A stretch of DNA of 64,000 nucleotides from Ferribacterium limneticum. Lineage in GTDB: Bacteria > Pseudomonadota > Gammaproteobacteria > Burkholderiales > Rhodocyclaceae. The translations under genes and the position numbers were made by a program. The notes under the pieces are model-generated. The model was not told where the DNA came from. It ran no database searches and saw nothing but the letters and a program-made list of their open reading frames with translations. Location: positions 2,588,501 through 2,652,500 of the forward strand of contig NZ_CP075189.1 in NCBI RefSeq assembly GCF_020510565.1, given 5' to 3'. Of the stretch, positions 37,082-48,875 are shown piece by piece; the first letter of the stretch is position 1; each line of letters begins with the position of its first letter.

Positions 37082-38449
37082 TCAGCCGTTAAACAGGCGG
37101 GTCAAGTCGTTAAAAAAGGCGAAAGCCATCAAGGCGAACAGAATGGACATACCTACTTGCTGCCCAATTTCCATGGCGCGCTCCGAAAGCGGCCTACGCA
37201 TGACGACTTCAATCATATGATACAACAAATGCCCACCATCCAGCACCGGTATGGGAAGCAGATTCAGCACCCCCAGGCTGATACTGACCAGCGCCATGAA
37301 CTTGAGGTAATAGTCCAGCCCAAGACGCGCCGATTGGCCAGCATAGTCGGCAATAGTCACTGGCCCAGAGAGATTTTTCCAGGAAACCTCACCGGTCAGC
37401 ATCTTGCCCATCATGACCAGACTGAATACCGATTTGTCCCAGGTTTCTTCAAGTGCCTTGCCAGCGGCATCAACGATGTCGTAGCTGATAAAGGTTTTTA
37501 TCTCCCGACCAGGTTTCGGGCCTTCAGCGACCGCTATGCCAATCTTGCCGACCGTCTGCCCACGCTCTGAAACTGCTTCAGGAGTCACGTCGACCACAAC
37601 AATCTCATCCTGGCGCTCTACCTCAAGGCGGATGGATTTTGTCGCCGAGTCACGAATGATCGCAACCAGTTCGTACCAAGAGGGTACGTCCTTTCCTACA
37701 GCGGACAGAATTCGGTCGCCAGGCAGCAAACCAGCTTTTTCACCAACACCATTAGCCACCACCTTGCCAATCACCGGCGGAAGATCCGGACGATAGAAGC
37801 GCACTCCCAGACGTTCCAGCGCATCACCTTCCCAACCCTGTTCACCAGCTGCAGACAGATATAGATGGCGGACGGCTATTTCGTCGCGCTCGTTGATCAC
37901 TTCAAGTGCTACGCTTTCCTGATCAACTGCCTTTTGCAAGAGCATCCAGCGCAAGTCGTTCCAGGTTGCTACCGGCTGCCCATCAACCGTCCTGACCTGC
38001 TCACCGTTCGCGATGACAGCCATGGCTGCAGGCGTACCAACAGGTGGCGTACCAAGCACAGGCAGCAATTCCTCACTGCCATGCATGAACACCGCCCAAT
38101 AGATCAGGATTGCCAGCGCAAAATTGGCCAGCGGCCCGGCTGCGACGATGATGCTGCGCTTGCCGACACCCTGGCGATTGAAGGCACGATGAACCTCTTC
38201 TTCCGCAACCTTGCCTTCACGCTCGTCGAGCATTTTTACGTAGCCACCCAGCGGGAAAATACTGATCGCCCATTCGGTCTGATCTTTCCCCAGCTGTTTT
38301 TTCCACAGCATGCGCCCGAAGCCGACGGAAAAACGCAGCACCTTGACGCCACACAGCCTTGCTGCCAGATAATGCCCCAATTCATGTACGACAATCAGGA
38401 CGCCGAGGACTACCAGAAAGGCAGCGAGGTAAAACGGGATGTTATTCAC
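37082..38449 (-). CDS. rseP: RIP zinc metalloprotease RseP
   Basis: 455 residues. The zinc motif HELGH lies in the first transmembrane helix ([20 protein letters not shown]), two PDZ domains follow in the middle, and the second catalytic motif [16 protein letters not shown] precedes the last helices. RseP cuts membrane-bound anti-sigma factor RseA and removes signal peptide remnants. It overlaps dxr by four bases. Confidence 0.96.
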   Translation of the reverse strand: MNNIPFYLAAFLVVLGVLIVVHELGHYLAARLCGVKVLRFSVGFGRMLWKKQLGKDQTEWAISIFPLGGYVKMLDEREGKVAEEEVHRAFNRQGVGKRSIIVAAGPLANFALAILIYWAVFMHGSEELLPVLGTPPVGTPAAMAVIANGEQVRTVDGQPVATWNDLRWMLLQKAVDQESVALEVINERDEIAVRHLYLSAAGEQGWEGDALERLGVRFYRPDLPPVIGKVVANGVGEKAGLLPGDRILSAVGKDVPSWYELVAIIRDSATKSIRLEVERQDEIVVVDVTPEAVSERGQTVGKIGIAVAEGPKPGREIKTFISYDIVDAAGKALEETWDKSVFSLVMMGKMLTGEVSWKNLSGPVTIADYAGQSARLGLDYYLKFMALVSISLGVLNLLPIPVLDGGHLLYHMIEVVMRRPLSERAMEIGQQVGMSILFALMAFAFFNDLTRLFNG

Positions 38450-39642
38450 GCGAAATGGCGTTCCCGAACCAATTTGTGCGCCAACTGACGTGCCTCGGCA
38501 TCGGCCGCCAGCACATCGGCCAGACTACCTTCCGGGCCAGCCGGTAAAGCTTGCAGAACCGCATCGTCAAGCTGCGCAATGCCGAGGAACGGCAAAGCTC
38601 CGTCAAGGAAAGCAGCGACCGCGACTTCGTTGGCAGCATTCAGGATGGCAGGTGCTGTGCCGCCTTCACGCAGTACGTCATAGGCCAGTTGCAGACAACG
38701 AAATCGTTCGAAATCGGGCGCCACAAAATCCAGCCGGGCAATCTTGAACAGGTCCAGCGGCTCGACCCCGGCGGCAATGCGCTCGGGCCAAGCCATCGCG
38801 TAAGCAATGGGCGTCCGCATGTCAGGGTTGCCCATCTGTGCCAAGACCGAACCGTCAACATACTGGACGGCTGAATGAATCACGCTTTGCGGATGGACGA
38901 CGACCTGGATCATCTCTGGCGGGGCATCAAACAACCAGCGCGCCTCGATGACTTCCAGGCCCTTGTTCATCATGGTCGCGGAATCGACAGAAATCTTGCG
39001 CCCCATCACCCAGTTTGGGTGGGCGCAGGCCTGATCAGGTGTCACATTGGCCAGATCGGCCAAGGGCGTATTGCGGAATGGGCCGCCGGAAGCGGTCAGC
39101 AAAATCTTCTGGACACCGCACTGATCGAGACCCCGGGCGAAATCACCAGGCAGAGACTGAAAAATCGCATTGTGTTCGCTATCGACCGGAAGCAGCGCCG
39201 CGCCATGCTCACGGACCGCGTGCATGAACAACTCGCCTGCCATGACCAGCACTTCCTTGTTGGCCAGCATGACCTTTTTGCCGGCACTCGCGGCGGCGAG
39301 CGTTGGCTCCAGACCGGCTGCACCGACGATAGCTGCCATTACGGCATCCACTTCCGGCAGGGACGACAATTCAACGAGTGATTCGACGCCGTGGCGAATT
39401 TCCGTATCCAGCCCGGCGGCACGGCAACGCTCAGCGAGCTGGGCCGCCAGCGCCGCATCGCGCAACACGGCAAAACGCGGACGAAACTCAATGCACTGCT
39501 CGAACAGTTTTTCAAGCTGACTATGCGCGCAAAGCGCAAAAGCCCGATAGCGATCTGGATGACGCCGGATCACATCCAGCGTGCTGACACCAATCGAGCC
39601 GGTCGAACCGAGTACGGTAATGTTCTGCAAGGTCGCGCTCAC
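38446..39642 (-). CDS. dxr: 1-deoxy-D-xylulose 5-phosphate reductoisomerase
   Basis: 398 residues. The NADPH loop is [16 protein letters not shown] near the start; the catalytic domain shows [17 protein letters not shown] and [20 protein letters not shown], both diagnostic. It makes methylerythritol phosphate for isoprenoids, including the undecaprenyl chain made by UppS upstream. It overlaps cdsA by four bases. Confidence 0.97.
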   Translation of the reverse strand: MSATLQNITVLGSTGSIGVSTLDVIRRHPDRYRAFALCAHSQLEKLFEQCIEFRPRFAVLRDAALAAQLAERCRAAGLDTEIRHGVESLVELSSLPEVDAVMAAIVGAAGLEPTLAAASAGKKVMLANKEVLVMAGELFMHAVREHGAALLPVDSEHNAIFQSLPGDFARGLDQCGVQKILLTASGGPFRNTPLADLANVTPDQACAHPNWVMGRKISVDSATMMNKGLEVIEARWLFDAPPEMIQVVVHPQSVIHSAVQYVDGSVLAQMGNPDMRTPIAYAMAWPERIAAGVEPLDLFKIARLDFVAPDFERFRCLQLAYDVLREGGTAPAILNAANEVAVAAFLDGALPFLGIAQLDDAVLQALPAGPEGSLADVLAADAEARQLAHKLVRERHFA

Positions 39643-40469
39643 TGGGCTACGAACAAGAGCCAGACAAGGGCGACGACGGGCAGTGTCGAGGTCAGGCTAT
39701 CAATGCGATCAAGCACGCCACCATGGCCGGGAAGAATGTTGCTGCTGTCTTTGATGCCGGCCTTGCGCTTGAGCAGGGACTCATAGAGATCGCCGACGAT
39801 GCTGATGGCCGTCACACCAACCAGCGCAGCAACCCAGAGCGGCAAGGGCATGAACTCCAGCCCGAACAACTGGCGAACCACAAGGCCGTAAATAACCACG
39901 CCAACGCCCGCACCTATGGCGCCTTCCCAGGTCTTGCCCGGGCTGATCGTCGGCGCCAGCTTGTGCTTGCCGAAAGTTTTTCCGGAAAAATAGGCGGCAA
40001 TATCAGCCATCCAGACGACGGCAAAAATTCCGAGTAACGCGCCAGCACCGAGCATCCGCAACTGAACCATAGCCAGCCAGGTTGGCAACAGGACCACCAC
40101 CCCGACCAGAAGACCCGAAATACCGCCAAGCGACCACTTGTTTTTCAGCCACAGCGGCATGACCAGACACCAGAAACCTGTAGCCACCGCGTAGGCAATC
40201 AAAACCCACGGCTGCGCTGGCACCGAGACTTCGCCGGCCCCGATAGCTTCTGGAACGACGATAGATAAGATCGCGCAAAACAGGGCTGTCGCTACACCAA
40301 GGATGATACGGCGGCCACTTGGCCAACCGAGCAAGGCGCCCCACTCCCAGGCTGCGACACCGATGAAACCGGCGACCAGCAAGGCCCAGCCGGCCTGCGA
40401 TGAATAAAACAGACTGGGCAGCAGCAACGCCATCAGGACCAGCGCCGTGATGACGCGGGTTTTAAGCAT
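39639..40469 (-). CDS. cdsA: Phosphatidate cytidylyltransferase CdsA
   Basis: 276 residues with about eight transmembrane helices, starting [20 protein letters not shown]. The C-terminal signature [20 protein letters not shown] followed by [13 protein letters not shown] is the CDP-diglyceride synthetase motif. It makes CDP-diacylglycerol for phospholipid synthesis. The start overlaps the uppS stop by eight bases; the frame extends upstream only as a shadow of uppS. Confidence 0.95.
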   Translation of the reverse strand: MLKTRVITALVLMALLLPSLFYSSQAGWALLVAGFIGVAAWEWGALLGWPSGRRIILGVATALFCAILSIVVPEAIGAGEVSVPAQPWVLIAYAVATGFWCLVMPLWLKNKWSLGGISGLLVGVVVLLPTWLAMVQLRMLGAGALLGIFAVVWMADIAAYFSGKTFGKHKLAPTISPGKTWEGAIGAGVGVVIYGLVVRQLFGLEFMPLPLWVAALVGVTAISIVGDLYESLLKRKAGIKDSSNILPGHGGVLDRIDSLTSTLPVVALVWLLFVAQ

Positions 40470-41223
40470 TCGGTTTTTCCACCAGTTGTTCGCTGGTTCG
40501 GCCAAAGCGACGTTCGCGCTGTTGAAACGACGTAATCGCCTTGTCGAACTCGGCCGTGTCGAAATCCGGCCAGAGGATAGGGGTGAAATAGAGTTCGGTA
40601 TATGCCAGTTGCCAGAGCAGGAAATTACTGATCCGCTCCTCGCCACCGGTGCGAATGAACAGATCGGGTTCCGGCGCAAAACTCATCGACAAATGCGGCT
40701 CGAGATCACTCTCCTGCCAGCTGTCACGCTTTTCCGGCTGGGCGGCCAGCATTTGATTGGTCGCCTGCATGATGTCCCAGCGCCCACCGTAGTTGGCGGC
40801 GATGGTCAGGTCGAGGCGGGTATTGCCGGCAGTCCTCACCTCGGCCTGGCGAATCAGTTCCTGCAGACGCGGCTCGAAACGCGACAAGTCGCCGATAATA
40901 CGCAGGCGAACGCCATTGCGGTCCAGCTTGTCGACTTCCTGCTCGAGTGCCTTGACGAAGAGCTGCATGAGCAGCGACACCTCGTCCTGCGGTCGACGCC
41001 AATTTTCGGACGAAAACGCAAAGAGTGTCAGGTATTGGATGCCGCGCTCAAGACAGGCGCGAACCATCTCACGTACCAGCTCGACACCTTTGACATGACC
41101 GGCGACACGCGGCAGGAAGCGTTTCTTCGCCCAGCGGCCGTTGCCATCCATGATGACGGCGACGTGCCGGGGCACGACCGCCGTTGGCGGAACCTGTCGT
41201 GTTGAGCTGGAAAAGAAGGCCAT
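40462..41223 (-). CDS. uppS: Undecaprenyl diphosphate synthase
   Basis: 253 residues of the cis-prenyltransferase family. [16 protein letters not shown] carries the catalytic Asp, and [11 protein letters not shown] near the end is also diagnostic, as is [18 protein letters not shown]. It builds the lipid carrier for peptidoglycan and O-antigen. It follows frr by about 27 bases. Confidence 0.96.
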   Translation of the reverse strand: MAFFSSSTRQVPPTAVVPRHVAVIMDGNGRWAKKRFLPRVAGHVKGVELVREMVRACLERGIQYLTLFAFSSENWRRPQDEVSLLMQLFVKALEQEVDKLDRNGVRLRIIGDLSRFEPRLQELIRQAEVRTAGNTRLDLTIAANYGGRWDIMQATNQMLAAQPEKRDSWQESDLEPHLSMSFAPEPDLFIRTGGEERISNFLLWQLAYTELYFTPILWPDFDTAEFDKAITSFQQRERRFGRTSEQLVEKPNA

Positions 41224-41250
41224 GCAGCCGGGAACCCGAGCGGAACCGGC

Positions 41251-41808
41251 TTAAACCTGCATGAGCTCGGCCTCTTTGGCGGCGAGCATCTTGTCGACTT
41301 CGACGATGTAGCGATCAGTCAATTTCTGGACGTCGTCCTGCGCCTTGCGCTCATCATCTTCCGGAATTTCGCCCTTCTTGAGCGCATCCTTCAGGTGGGT
41401 ATTGGCGTCGCGACGCAGGTTGCGAATGGCCACCTTGACGCCCTCGCCTTCGGTCTTGACGATCTTGATCATTTCCTTGCGACGCTCTTCGGTCAGCGCC
41501 GGCATCGGCACGCGAATGAGTTCGCCCTGCGAAGCCGGATTCAGGCCGAGATCGCAATCACGAATGGCCTTTTCGACCTTTTGCAGCATGGCCTTTTCCC
41601 ACGGCTGGACGCCGATGGTACGGGCGTCAACCAGCGTAATATTGGCCACCTGATTCACCGGCACCATGGAACCGTAGTAATCAACCTGGACATGATCCAG
41701 CAAGCCGGTATGGGCGCGGCCGGTGCGAATTTTCTGGAGATCAAGTCGCAGTGCTTCCAGCGACTTCTGCATCTTGGCTTCAGCAGTTTTTTTGAGTTCA
41801 GGAATCAT
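41251..41808 (-). CDS. frr: Ribosome recycling factor
   Basis: 185 residues matching RRF end to end: [20 protein letters not shown] at the start, the short hinge domain [20 protein letters not shown], and [20 protein letters not shown]. It splits post-termination ribosomes with EF-G. It is encoded 13 bases after pyrH in the translation operon. Confidence 0.97.
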   Translation of the reverse strand: MIPELKKTAEAKMQKSLEALRLDLQKIRTGRAHTGLLDHVQVDYYGSMVPVNQVANITLVDARTIGVQPWEKAMLQKVEKAIRDCDLGLNPASQGELIRVPMPALTEERRKEMIKIVKTEGEGVKVAIRNLRRDANTHLKDALKKGEIPEDDERKAQDDVQKLTDRYIVEVDKMLAAKEAELMQV

Positions 41809-41821
41809 TTTTTAGTCTCCC

Positions 41822-42538
41822 TCAGCAATAGACCAGCGTACCTTCATCTTCGCCACAGACCACGCGCTTCAGCGCGCCGGTTTTGAAGATGGAAAACACG
41901 TTGATCGGCAATTTTTGATCGCGACACAGCGCGAAAGCGGTTGCATCCATGACCGCCAGGTTCTTGGAGATCGCTTCGTTGAAGCTGATCTTGTCGTAAC
42001 GGGTCGCCAGCGGATCCTTCTTGGGATCGGCCGAGTAAATACCGTCGACCTTGGTCGCCTTGAGAACGATTTCAGCGCCAATTTCCGAGCCGCGCAATGC
42101 TGCAGCGGTATCGGTGGTAAAGAAGGGGTTGCCGGTACCGGCACCAAAGATGACGATCTTGCCTTCTTCAAGGTAGCGGATGGCCTTGCCGCGGATGTAC
42201 GGCTCGACAACCTGCTCGATGTTCAGCGCCGACTGCACGCGGGCATTGAGGCCACACTGGCGGAAAGCGTCGGACAGCGCCATGGCGTTCATCACCGTGG
42301 CCAGCATGCCCATGTAATCCGCAGTGGCGCGATCCATCCCGGTGGCCGTACCGGCCATGCCACGGAAGATGTTGCCACCGCCGATCACGACGCCGATTTC
42401 CACGCCCATGTCAGCGACCGCCTTGATCTCTCCGCAGATACCCGCGATGGTCTGCGGGTTGATGCCGTAGGCGTCATTGCCCATCAGGGCCTCGCCGGAG
42501 AGTTTCAGGAGAATTCGCTTGTACTTGGGTGCAGACAT
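41822..42538 (-). CDS. pyrH: Uridylate kinase
   Basis: 238 residues of the amino-acid-kinase fold ([44 protein letters not shown]). It phosphorylates UMP to UDP and is hexameric and UTP-regulated in other bacteria. I set the start at ATG 42538, preceded by AAAGGA at a normal distance; the TTG five codons upstream is less likely. Order tsf-pyrH-frr is universal in proteobacteria. Confidence 0.96.
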   Translation of the reverse strand: MSAPKYKRILLKLSGEALMGNDAYGINPQTIAGICGEIKAVADMGVEIGVVIGGGNIFRGMAGTATGMDRATADYMGMLATVMNAMALSDAFRQCGLNARVQSALNIEQVVEPYIRGKAIRYLEEGKIVIFGAGTGNPFFTTDTAAALRGSEIGAEIVLKATKVDGIYSADPKKDPLATRYDKISFNEAISKNLAVMDATAFALCRDQKLPINVFSIFKTGALKRVVCGEDEGTLVYC

Positions 42539-42553
42539 CGGCGTTCCTTTCAA

Positions 42554-43453
42554 TTACTTCTTGGCAGCAGCGGCAGCAGCCTGGGCAGCGACTTCAGCAG
42601 CAAAGTCGTCAACCTTCTTCTCGATGCCTTCGCCAACCAGGAACAGCGCGAAGCCAGCGACGGAAGCGCCCTTGGCTTTCAGCAGTTGCTCGATGGTTTG
42701 CTTGCCGTCAGCGGCCTTGACGAAGACTTGAGCCAGCAGGGTAACGTCCTTCAGATACTTCTGAACGGTACCTTCGGCAATCTTCTCGAGCATGGCTTCC
42801 GGCTTGTTGTCGGCGCGGGCCTTCTCGATGGCGATACGACGCTCGGTGTCCAGAAGTTCCTGGGAAACACCCGAGGCATCCAGCGCCTTCGGCTTGGAGG
42901 CAGCGATATGCATCGCCAGATCCTTGGCCAGTTGCTCGTCGCCACCAACCACGTCGATCACGACGCCAACCTTGGCGCCACCGTGGATGTAGGAAACCAG
43001 CTTGCCCTTGGCTTCAAAACGGGCGAAGCGGCGGATCGACATGTTCTCGCCGATCTTGCCGACCAGAGCGGCACGGACCGATTCAACAGTACCGTCGCCT
43101 AACGGCAGCGCGGACAGCGCAGCGACGTCAGCCGGGTTCTTTTCAGCAACCAGCTTGGCCGAGCCATTGGCCAGAGCGATGAACTCGTCGTTCTTGGCAA
43201 CGAAGTCGGTTTCGCTGTTGACTTCGATGATTGCACCGAGCTTGCCGTCGGCAGAAATGCTGACAGCAACGATACCTTCGGCAGCGACGCGGGTCGCGGC
43301 CTTGGAGGCCTTGTTGCCGAGCTTGACGCGAAGAATCTCTTCAGCCTTGGCCATGTCGCCATCGGCTTCGGTCAGGGCCTTCTTGCATTCCATCATGGGC
43401 GCGTCGGTCTTGCCGCGCAGTTCTGCCACCATGCCTGCGGTAATTGCCGCCAT
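42554..43453 (-). CDS. tsf: Elongation factor Ts
   Basis: 299 residues. The N-terminal [20 protein letters not shown] with the following [18 protein letters not shown] is the EF-Ts signature; the core domain contains [13 protein letters not shown], contacting EF-Tu. It exchanges GDP on EF-Tu. It is encoded after rpsB with about 55 bases between, in the classic rpsB-tsf pair. Confidence 0.97.
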   Translation of the reverse strand: MAAITAGMVAELRGKTDAPMMECKKALTEADGDMAKAEEILRVKLGNKASKAATRVAAEGIVAVSISADGKLGAIIEVNSETDFVAKNDEFIALANGSAKLVAEKNPADVAALSALPLGDGTVESVRAALVGKIGENMSIRRFARFEAKGKLVSYIHGGAKVGVVIDVVGGDEQLAKDLAMHIAASKPKALDASGVSQELLDTERRIAIEKARADNKPEAMLEKIAEGTVQKYLKDVTLLAQVFVKAADGKQTIEQLLKAKGASVAGFALFLVGEGIEKKVDDFAAEVAAQAAAAAAKK

Positions 43454-43509
43454 ATTTTTTCTCCTGAGCTTTTAAAACAGGCGGAGCTTAGCGCTCCGCC
43501 GTTACAACT

Positions 43510-44256
43510 TTATTCAGCTGCGTCGACGACTTCGACGAATTCGTCATCACCACCGGCGCTAACGATTTCCTGCATGACCTGATTGCGGCCTTCGAGGATG
43601 GCATCAGCCACGCCACGAGCGTAGAGCTGGATGGCACGGGAAGAATCGTCGTTACCCGGAATGACGTAAGCAACGCCGTCCGGAGAGTGGTTGGTATCGA
43701 CCACGCCGATGACCGGGATGCCGAGCTTTTCAGCTTCGGTAATGGCGATCTTGTGGTAGCCGACGTCGACAACGAAGATGGCGTCCGGCAGGCCGCCCAT
43801 TTCCTTGATGCCGCCGATGGACTTCTGGAGCTTTTCCAGTTCGCGACGGAAGGTCAGCGCTTCCTTCTTCGGCATCTTTTCCAGCTCACCGGCTTCAACG
43901 GCAACTTCCATGTCCTTCAGACGCTTGATCGAAGTCTTGACGGTCTTGAAGTTGGTCAGCATGCCGCCCAGCCAGCGCTGGTCAACGAACGGGGAATTGG
44001 CGCGCAGCGCTTCTTCACCGATGATTTCACGAGCCTGACGCTTGGTGCCGACGAAGAGCACGGAACCACGGTTAGCGGCCAGCTTCTTCACGAATGCCAT
44101 GGCTTCGTTGTACTTGGCCAGGGTCTTTTCGAGGTTGACGATGTGAATCTTGTTGCGGGCACCGAAGATATACGGGGCCATCTTGGGGGACCAGAAACGG
44201 GTTTGGTGACCGAAGTGGACACCGGCTTCCAGCATTTCGCGCATGGTAACGGACAT
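43510..44256 (-). CDS. rpsB: Small ribosomal subunit protein S2
   Basis: 248 residues: [20 protein letters not shown] near the start, [16 protein letters not shown], and [20 protein letters not shown] with [22 protein letters not shown] split further along. It is the usual S2 length for this group with a short acidic tail. The start ATG at 44256 follows AAGGAG. A leader of about 150 bases precedes it, room for the S2 autoregulatory leader, though I cannot confirm its fold. Confidence 0.97.
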   Translation of the reverse strand: MSVTMREMLEAGVHFGHQTRFWSPKMAPYIFGARNKIHIVNLEKTLAKYNEAMAFVKKLAANRGSVLFVGTKRQAREIIGEEALRANSPFVDQRWLGGMLTNFKTVKTSIKRLKDMEVAVEAGELEKMPKKEALTFRRELEKLQKSIGGIKEMGGLPDAIFVVDVGYHKIAITEAEKLGIPVIGVVDTNHSPDGVAYVIPGNDDSSRAIQLYARGVADAILEGRNQVMQEIVSAGGDDEFVEVVDAAE

Positions 44257-44413
44257 TGTAAAACTCCTTAAGGGTTGTACCTCCACCCGCCTGAAACGCC
44301 CGCCATTGTTGAATTCTGGCAGACACCCTTAATCGGCGGATGTGTGGATTTTGGTTGCCTGCACCGTGCAGACCACCGTTTTTTCAGCCATAACGGCTGA
44401 GAAAAACCTGCGG

Positions 44414-44442
44414 ATTATAGCAGCAGAACAGGCTTTCCGGAA
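44414..44442 (-). promoter_or_regulatory. Candidate rpsB-tsf promoter
   Basis: On the minus strand an extended -10 TGCTATAAT (TATAAT at 44414-44419) lies just past the rfbD stop and about 160 bases before rpsB. The -35 region (TTCCGG at 44437-44442) is weak, which an extended -10 element can compensate. Confidence 0.6.
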
Positions 44443-44444
44443 GC

Positions 44445-45356
44445 TCAATAACCGTTCTGTTTGAGCGCCAGCAGCTGCAGCATGCGCTCCAGATACGGTT
44501 GCCAGTCGGGCATCTGCAAGCCGAAGTCGGTTTCCAGGCGAGTGCAGTCGAGGCGCGAATTGGCCGGGCGCCGGGCCGGTGTCGGATATTCCGCTGTCGT
44601 GATGGGATGAATCGCCTCCGGCTTCAGGCGCAGGTTGAAGCCCGGCATCTGCCCGGCCAGCCCGACGATGGTCCGGGCAAACTCGCACCAGCTGACCGGC
44701 CGCGCCGCGGCCAGATGATAGATTTCATTTTTGGCCATTTTTTCCGGTTGACCGTGGCGAACCATGGCCAGCACGACGCCGGTCACCGTCGCAATCAGGG
44801 CAGCCGGGGTCGGTGAACCGATCTGGTCATCGACGACATTGAGGCTGTCCTTTTCCCGCGCCAGGCGCAGGATGGTCTTGACGAAATTGTCACCACGCGC
44901 GCCAAACACCCAGCTGGTACGGAAGATCAGCGACTGACCACCGACGGCACGAATCGCCTCCTCGCCAGCCAGCTTGGTCCGACCATAAACACTTTGCGGC
45001 CCGGTTGGATCGCTTTCGACATAGGGCGATGATTTGCTGCCGTCGTAGACGTAGTCGGTCGAATAATGGACCAGCAAGGCGCCGAGCACGACAGCCTCCT
45101 CGGCCAGAACACCCGGCGCCACGGCATTGATGCGATGCGCCAGTTCCGGTTCGGACTCGGCCTTGTCCACAGCGGTGTAGGCCGTTGCATTGACGATGAC
45201 CGAAGGCTGCACTTGACGAACAACGGAACGAATCTGCTCCGCATCGGCCAAATCGCACTGAGCCCGGCCACAAGCCACCACAGCCCCATGCGGCGCCAGC
45301 GAACGCTGGAGTTGCCAACCAACCTGGCCATCCTTGCCGAGCAGAAGAATCGTCAT
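44445..45356 (-). CDS. rfbD: dTDP-4-dehydrorhamnose reductase
   Basis: 303 residues of the extended SDR family: MTILLLGKDGQVGWQLQRSL (NAD-binding loop), STDYVYDG, and the YGRTKLAGE catalytic Tyr-Lys motif. It performs the last step of dTDP-L-rhamnose synthesis. The usual partners rfbA, rfbB and rfbC are not in the window, so this is an isolated copy sitting between map and rpsB. The dispersed element encodes VRHGQPEKMAKNEI within it. Confidence 0.92.
   Translation of the reverse strand: MTILLLGKDGQVGWQLQRSLAPHGAVVACGRAQCDLADAEQIRSVVRQVQPSVIVNATAYTAVDKAESEPELAHRINAVAPGVLAEEAVVLGALLVHYSTDYVYDGSKSSPYVESDPTGPQSVYGRTKLAGEEAIRAVGGQSLIFRTSWVFGARGDNFVKTILRLAREKDSLNVVDDQIGSPTPAALIATVTGVVLAMVRHGQPEKMAKNEIYHLAAARPVSWCEFARTIVGLAGQMPGFNLRLKPEAIHPITTAEYPTPARRPANSRLDCTRLETDFGLQMPDWQPYLERMLQLLALKQNGY
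44722..44757 (+). repeat. Dispersed GGTTGACCGTGG element, copy 7
   Basis: Exact core at 44746-44757, with both T tracts and GGCC between them; one of the best consensus copies. In frame inside rfbD. Confidence 0.9.
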
Positions 45357-45471
45357 CGAAAAATTCGCAAGTCGAAGAGCGCAAGTATGCCACTTTGGCC
45401 GCTCCCGGCTTTGCGAAACCCGCCCCATCATTTATCCTTCCCCTTTGCCAACGCCCCACAGAACAGCCGCC

Positions 45472-46272
45472 ATGAGCATCAGCATCAAGACCCCGGAAGA
45501 AATCGAAAAAATGAGAATTGCCGGGCGTCTGGCCGGAGAAGTCCTCGACTACATCGCACCCTTCGTCAAGGTCGGCGTCACCACGGAAGAACTCGACAAG
45601 CTCTGCCACGACTACATGGTCGATGTGCAGGGCTGCATTCCCGCCCCGCTCAACTACGCGCCGTCAGGCTACAACCCCTACCCCAAATCGATCTGCACCT
45701 CGGTCAATCAGCAGGTCTGCCACGGCGTTCCCGGCGAACGCGTGCTCAAGAACGGCGACATCGTGAATCTCGACATCACGACGATCAAGGATGGCTACCA
45801 CGGCGACACCAGCCGGATGTTCATCGTCGGCGAAGGCTCGATCCAGGCCAAGCGCCTGTGCGAAATCACCTTCGAGTGCATGTGGCTGGGAATTTCGGTC
45901 ATCAAGCCAGGCGCACACCTGGGCGATATCGGCGCGATCATCCAGAAATACGCTGAAAAGAACGGCTGCTCGGTCGTCCGCGAGTTTTGCGGCCACGGCA
46001 TCGGCGCCAAATTCCACGAAGATCCGCAGGTCCTGCATTACGGCAAAGGCGGCACCGGTCCCAGGCTCGAACCAGGCATGATCTTTACCGTCGAACCGAT
46101 GATCAACGCCGGCAAGGCGGCCATCCGCGAAATGGCCGATGGCTGGACCATCGTCACCAAGGACCGCAGCCTCTCGGCGCAGTGGGAACACACCGTGCTG
46201 GTTACCGAGACGGGCTACGAAATCATGACGCTTTCTGCCGGCGGCCGCGCCAAACCTGACTGGATCAACTGA
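45472..46272 (+). CDS. map: Type I methionine aminopeptidase
   Basis: 266 residues of the pita-bread fold. Metal ligands are visible: two Asp in [19 protein letters not shown], His in [14 protein letters not shown], and Glu in FTVEPMIN and [13 protein letters not shown]. It removes the N-terminal Met of new proteins. The start at 45472 gives the usual family beginning [20 protein letters not shown]. glnD starts on the last base of its stop codon. Confidence 0.96.
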   Translation: MSISIKTPEEIEKMRIAGRLAGEVLDYIAPFVKVGVTTEELDKLCHDYMVDVQGCIPAPLNYAPSGYNPYPKSICTSVNQQVCHGVPGERVLKNGDIVNLDITTIKDGYHGDTSRMFIVGEGSIQAKRLCEITFECMWLGISVIKPGAHLGDIGAIIQKYAEKNGCSVVREFCGHGIGAKFHEDPQVLHYGKGGTGPRLEPGMIFTVEPMINAGKAAIREMADGWTIVTKDRSLSAQWEHTVLVTETGYEIMTLSAGGRAKPDWIN

Positions 46273-48833
46273 TGGCCTGCGATGTCGCCGCGCTGCGGGC
46301 TGAAGTCAAGGCGGCTCAGATCCGCCTCCAGGAAAATTACGAACGGACCGGCGATGCCGAGGGGCTACTCGCCGAACGCAGTCAACAGGTCGACAGCGTT
46401 CTCGAAAGACTCTGGGCCTCGTTCGACTTTCCCGCCACCCTCGCCCTGTCCGCAGTCGGCGGCTACGGTCGCGGCGAACTTTACCCGGCCTCCGATATTG
46501 ACCTGCTCATCCTGCTGCCCAAGGAAGCAAGCGGCGCCCTGCAGGAAAAACTGGAACGGCTGATCGGTTCCTTCTGGGACATAGGTCTGGAGATCGGGCA
46601 CAGCGTCCGCACCATCCAGGACTGCCTGAACGAAGCCGAGAACGACATCACGGTGCAAACCGCTTTGCTTGAGGCTCGCCTGCTGACCGGCAATGCCAAG
46701 CTCTTCGCGACTTTTCAGAAACGCCTGCGCGGTCATCTCGACCCCCTCGTTTTCTGTGAAGCCAAGCAGATCGAGCAACAGGAGCGCTACCTCCGTTTTA
46801 ACGAAACGCCCTACAGCCTGGAGCCGAACTGCAAGGATTCGCCGGGCGGCCTGCGCGATTTTCAGGTCATTTTCTGGATTGCCAAGGCGGCCGGTTTCGG
46901 ATCAACCTGGGAGGAACTGCACAAGAACGGCATCATCACGCTCGAAGGCATGATCCAGGCCCGGGAGTGCCAGGAATACCTGTCACACCTGCGCATACGC
47001 CTGCATTTCATGCTCGGGCGCCGTGAAGATCGCCTGCTGTTCGACTACCAGAGCAACCTGGCTGCCAAGTACGGATTTGTCTCGAACGAAGCCAAGCGTG
47101 CGTCCGAACAGCTCATGCAGGTCTATTACCGCAATGCCAAAACGGTCAGCCTGCTCAACACCATCCTGCTGCAAAACATGGCGTCGGCGCTGACTCCGGA
47201 AAACGAACAGACGCCACAGCCGCTCGACGACAATTTCCAGATGGTCGGCAACCTGCTCGACATCCGGGACGAATCCCTGTTCGAAAAAGACCCGTCAGCC
47301 ATCTTCGACAGCTTCCTGGTCATGCAGGAAACCCATGAACTGTCCGGCATGACGACGCGCACACTACGCGCCCTGTGGCGGGCCCGCGAGCAGATCACGC
47401 CGGAATTCCGGGCCGATCCGGCCAACCGGTCGATGTTCCTCAAATTGCTGCAAGGCGAGCGCGGCATCATTCATGAATTCCGGCGCATGAACCAGCTCGA
47501 CATACTTGGCGCCTACCTGCCAAATTTCGGACGCATCGTCGGCCAGATGCAGCACGACCTGTTTCACGTCTACACCGTCGACCAGCACATCCTGCAAGTC
47601 CTGCGCAACATCCGCCGCTTCACGATGAGCGAATTCGCCCACGAATACCCGTTGTGTTCCCGCATCGTCAGCGAGCTTGACCGTCCGTGGCTGCTCTACA
47701 TCGCCGCGCTCTTCCACGACATCGCCAAGGGCCGCGGCGGCGATCACTCCGAGCTCGGTACCGTCGATGCTTTGGAATTTTGCCAAAATCACCGGTTGAC
47801 CGTGGAAGACACCGAACTAGTCGTCTGGCTGGTCCGGAATCACCTGGTCATGTCGCAGGTTGCGCAAAAAGAAGACCTCAGCGACCCGGACGTGATCGAC
47901 AAATTCCTCAAACTGGTCGGCGACATCCGCCACCTCCAGTCGCTCTATCTGCTGACCCATGCCGACATCAGGGGGACCAGCCCGAAAGTCTGGAACCACT
48001 GGAAGGGCAAGCTGCTGGCCGACCTCTATTACCAGGCGCTGCATCACCTCTCGAGTGGCAACGCCCCGGCCGGGCACGGCCTGATTGCCGAACGCCAGGC
48101 CGAAGCAATGCGCCTGCTGCGCTTCTTCGCCCTTTCCGACACCGTTCACGAACGTCTCTGGAAACAACTCGATACCGTCTACTTCCTGCGCCATTCGGCC
48201 GAAGAAATCGCCTGGCACACGCGCTCGCTGCACTACCGCATCTACAACAACCAGCCCGTCGTCCGCGCCCGCCCCTACCAGGAAGGCGAAGGCCTGCAGG
48301 TCATGGTCTACACCCAGGACCAGCCCGACCTTTTCGCCCGCATCGTCGGCTTCTTCGCCCGCGCTGGCTACAGCATTGTTGACGCCAAGATTCACACGAC
48401 AGCCCACGGCTACGCGCTCGACAGCTTCGTCGTACTGGATGTCGAAAATCGTGATAGCGACCGCGAAATGGTCGCCTACATCGAGCACGAACTGGAACAG
48501 CGCCTGCTGCACCAGATGCCGCCGGACGTCCCGTCCGCCGGGCGCCTGTCACGGCAGGTCAAGCATTTCCCGATCAAGCCGGAAGTCGGCATCCGCGGCG
48601 ACGAAAAGGGATCGCATTTCATCCTTTCGCTGGTCGCCGCCGACCGCCCCGGCCTGCTCTACACCGTCGCCAATACGCTGGCCGAGCACGGCGCCTTCCT
48701 GCATACCGCCAAGATCACGACGCTCGGCGAACGGGCCGAAGACGTTTTCCTGATCAGCGGCGGCGACCTGCGCGACACCGGCAAACGCATCCGCCTCGAA
48801 ACCGAGCTGATGGAACGTCTGAAGATCGGTTAG
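46272..48833 (+). CDS. glnD: Bifunctional uridylyltransferase/uridylyl-removing enzyme
   Basis: 853 residues. The nucleotidyltransferase domain carries [20 protein letters not shown] (about residues 60-80), the HD hydrolase domain carries [19 protein letters not shown] (about 477-495), and two C-terminal ACT domains ([40 protein letters not shown]) sense glutamine. It modifies PII proteins in nitrogen control. The map-glnD order is the same as in E. coli. It contains the element copy at 47771, encoding [14 protein letters not shown] just after the HD motif. Confidence 0.97.
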   Translation: MACDVAALRAEVKAAQIRLQENYERTGDAEGLLAERSQQVDSVLERLWASFDFPATLALSAVGGYGRGELYPASDIDLLILLPKEASGALQEKLERLIGSFWDIGLEIGHSVRTIQDCLNEAENDITVQTALLEARLLTGNAKLFATFQKRLRGHLDPLVFCEAKQIEQQERYLRFNETPYSLEPNCKDSPGGLRDFQVIFWIAKAAGFGSTWEELHKNGIITLEGMIQARECQEYLSHLRIRLHFMLGRREDRLLFDYQSNLAAKYGFVSNEAKRASEQLMQVYYRNAKTVSLLNTILLQNMASALTPENEQTPQPLDDNFQMVGNLLDIRDESLFEKDPSAIFDSFLVMQETHELSGMTTRTLRALWRAREQITPEFRADPANRSMFLKLLQGERGIIHEFRRMNQLDILGAYLPNFGRIVGQMQHDLFHVYTVDQHILQVLRNIRRFTMSEFAHEYPLCSRIVSELDRPWLLYIAALFHDIAKGRGGDHSELGTVDALEFCQNHRLTVEDTELVVWLVRNHLVMSQVAQKEDLSDPDVIDKFLKLVGDIRHLQSLYLLTHADIRGTSPKVWNHWKGKLLADLYYQALHHLSSGNAPAGHGLIAERQAEAMRLLRFFALSDTVHERLWKQLDTVYFLRHSAEEIAWHTRSLHYRIYNNQPVVRARPYQEGEGLQVMVYTQDQPDLFARIVGFFARAGYSIVDAKIHTTAHGYALDSFVVLDVENRDSDREMVAYIEHELEQRLLHQMPPDVPSAGRLSRQVKHFPIKPEVGIRGDEKGSHFILSLVAADRPGLLYTVANTLAEHGAFLHTAKITTLGERAEDVFLISGGDLRDTGKRIRLETELMERLKIG
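47771..47808 (+). repeat. Dispersed GGTTGACCGTGG element, copy 8
   Basis: Exact core at 47794-47805, with A/T blocks GAATTTT and CAAAATC upstream. It is in frame inside glnD, next to the HD-domain active site. Confidence 0.82.
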
Positions 48834-48836
48834 TAG

Positions 48837-48865
48837 TTAGCGGTTAGCCAACTACTAACCGCTAA
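48837..48865. terminator. Hairpin between convergent glnD and mtnP-like genes
   Basis: A perfect 11-bp inverted repeat (TTAGCGGTTAG at 48837-48847 and CTAACCGCTAA at 48855-48865) with a 7-base loop. The surrounding TAG-TAG-TTAG string is partly repetitive. There is no T run, so rho-independent termination is uncertain. Confidence 0.55.
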
Positions 48866-48875
48866 TACCTAGCAG

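Noticed and set aside
40990-41010. GCGTCGACCGCAGG in uppS resembling the element
   Set aside because: Encodes the conserved [10 protein letters not shown] of UppS; core differs at several positions.
44370-44405. Hairpin TCAGCC-GGCTGA between rfbD and rpsB as a terminator
   Set aside because: Not followed by a T run on either strand and lies downstream of the likely rpsB promoter; more likely part of the rpsB leader.
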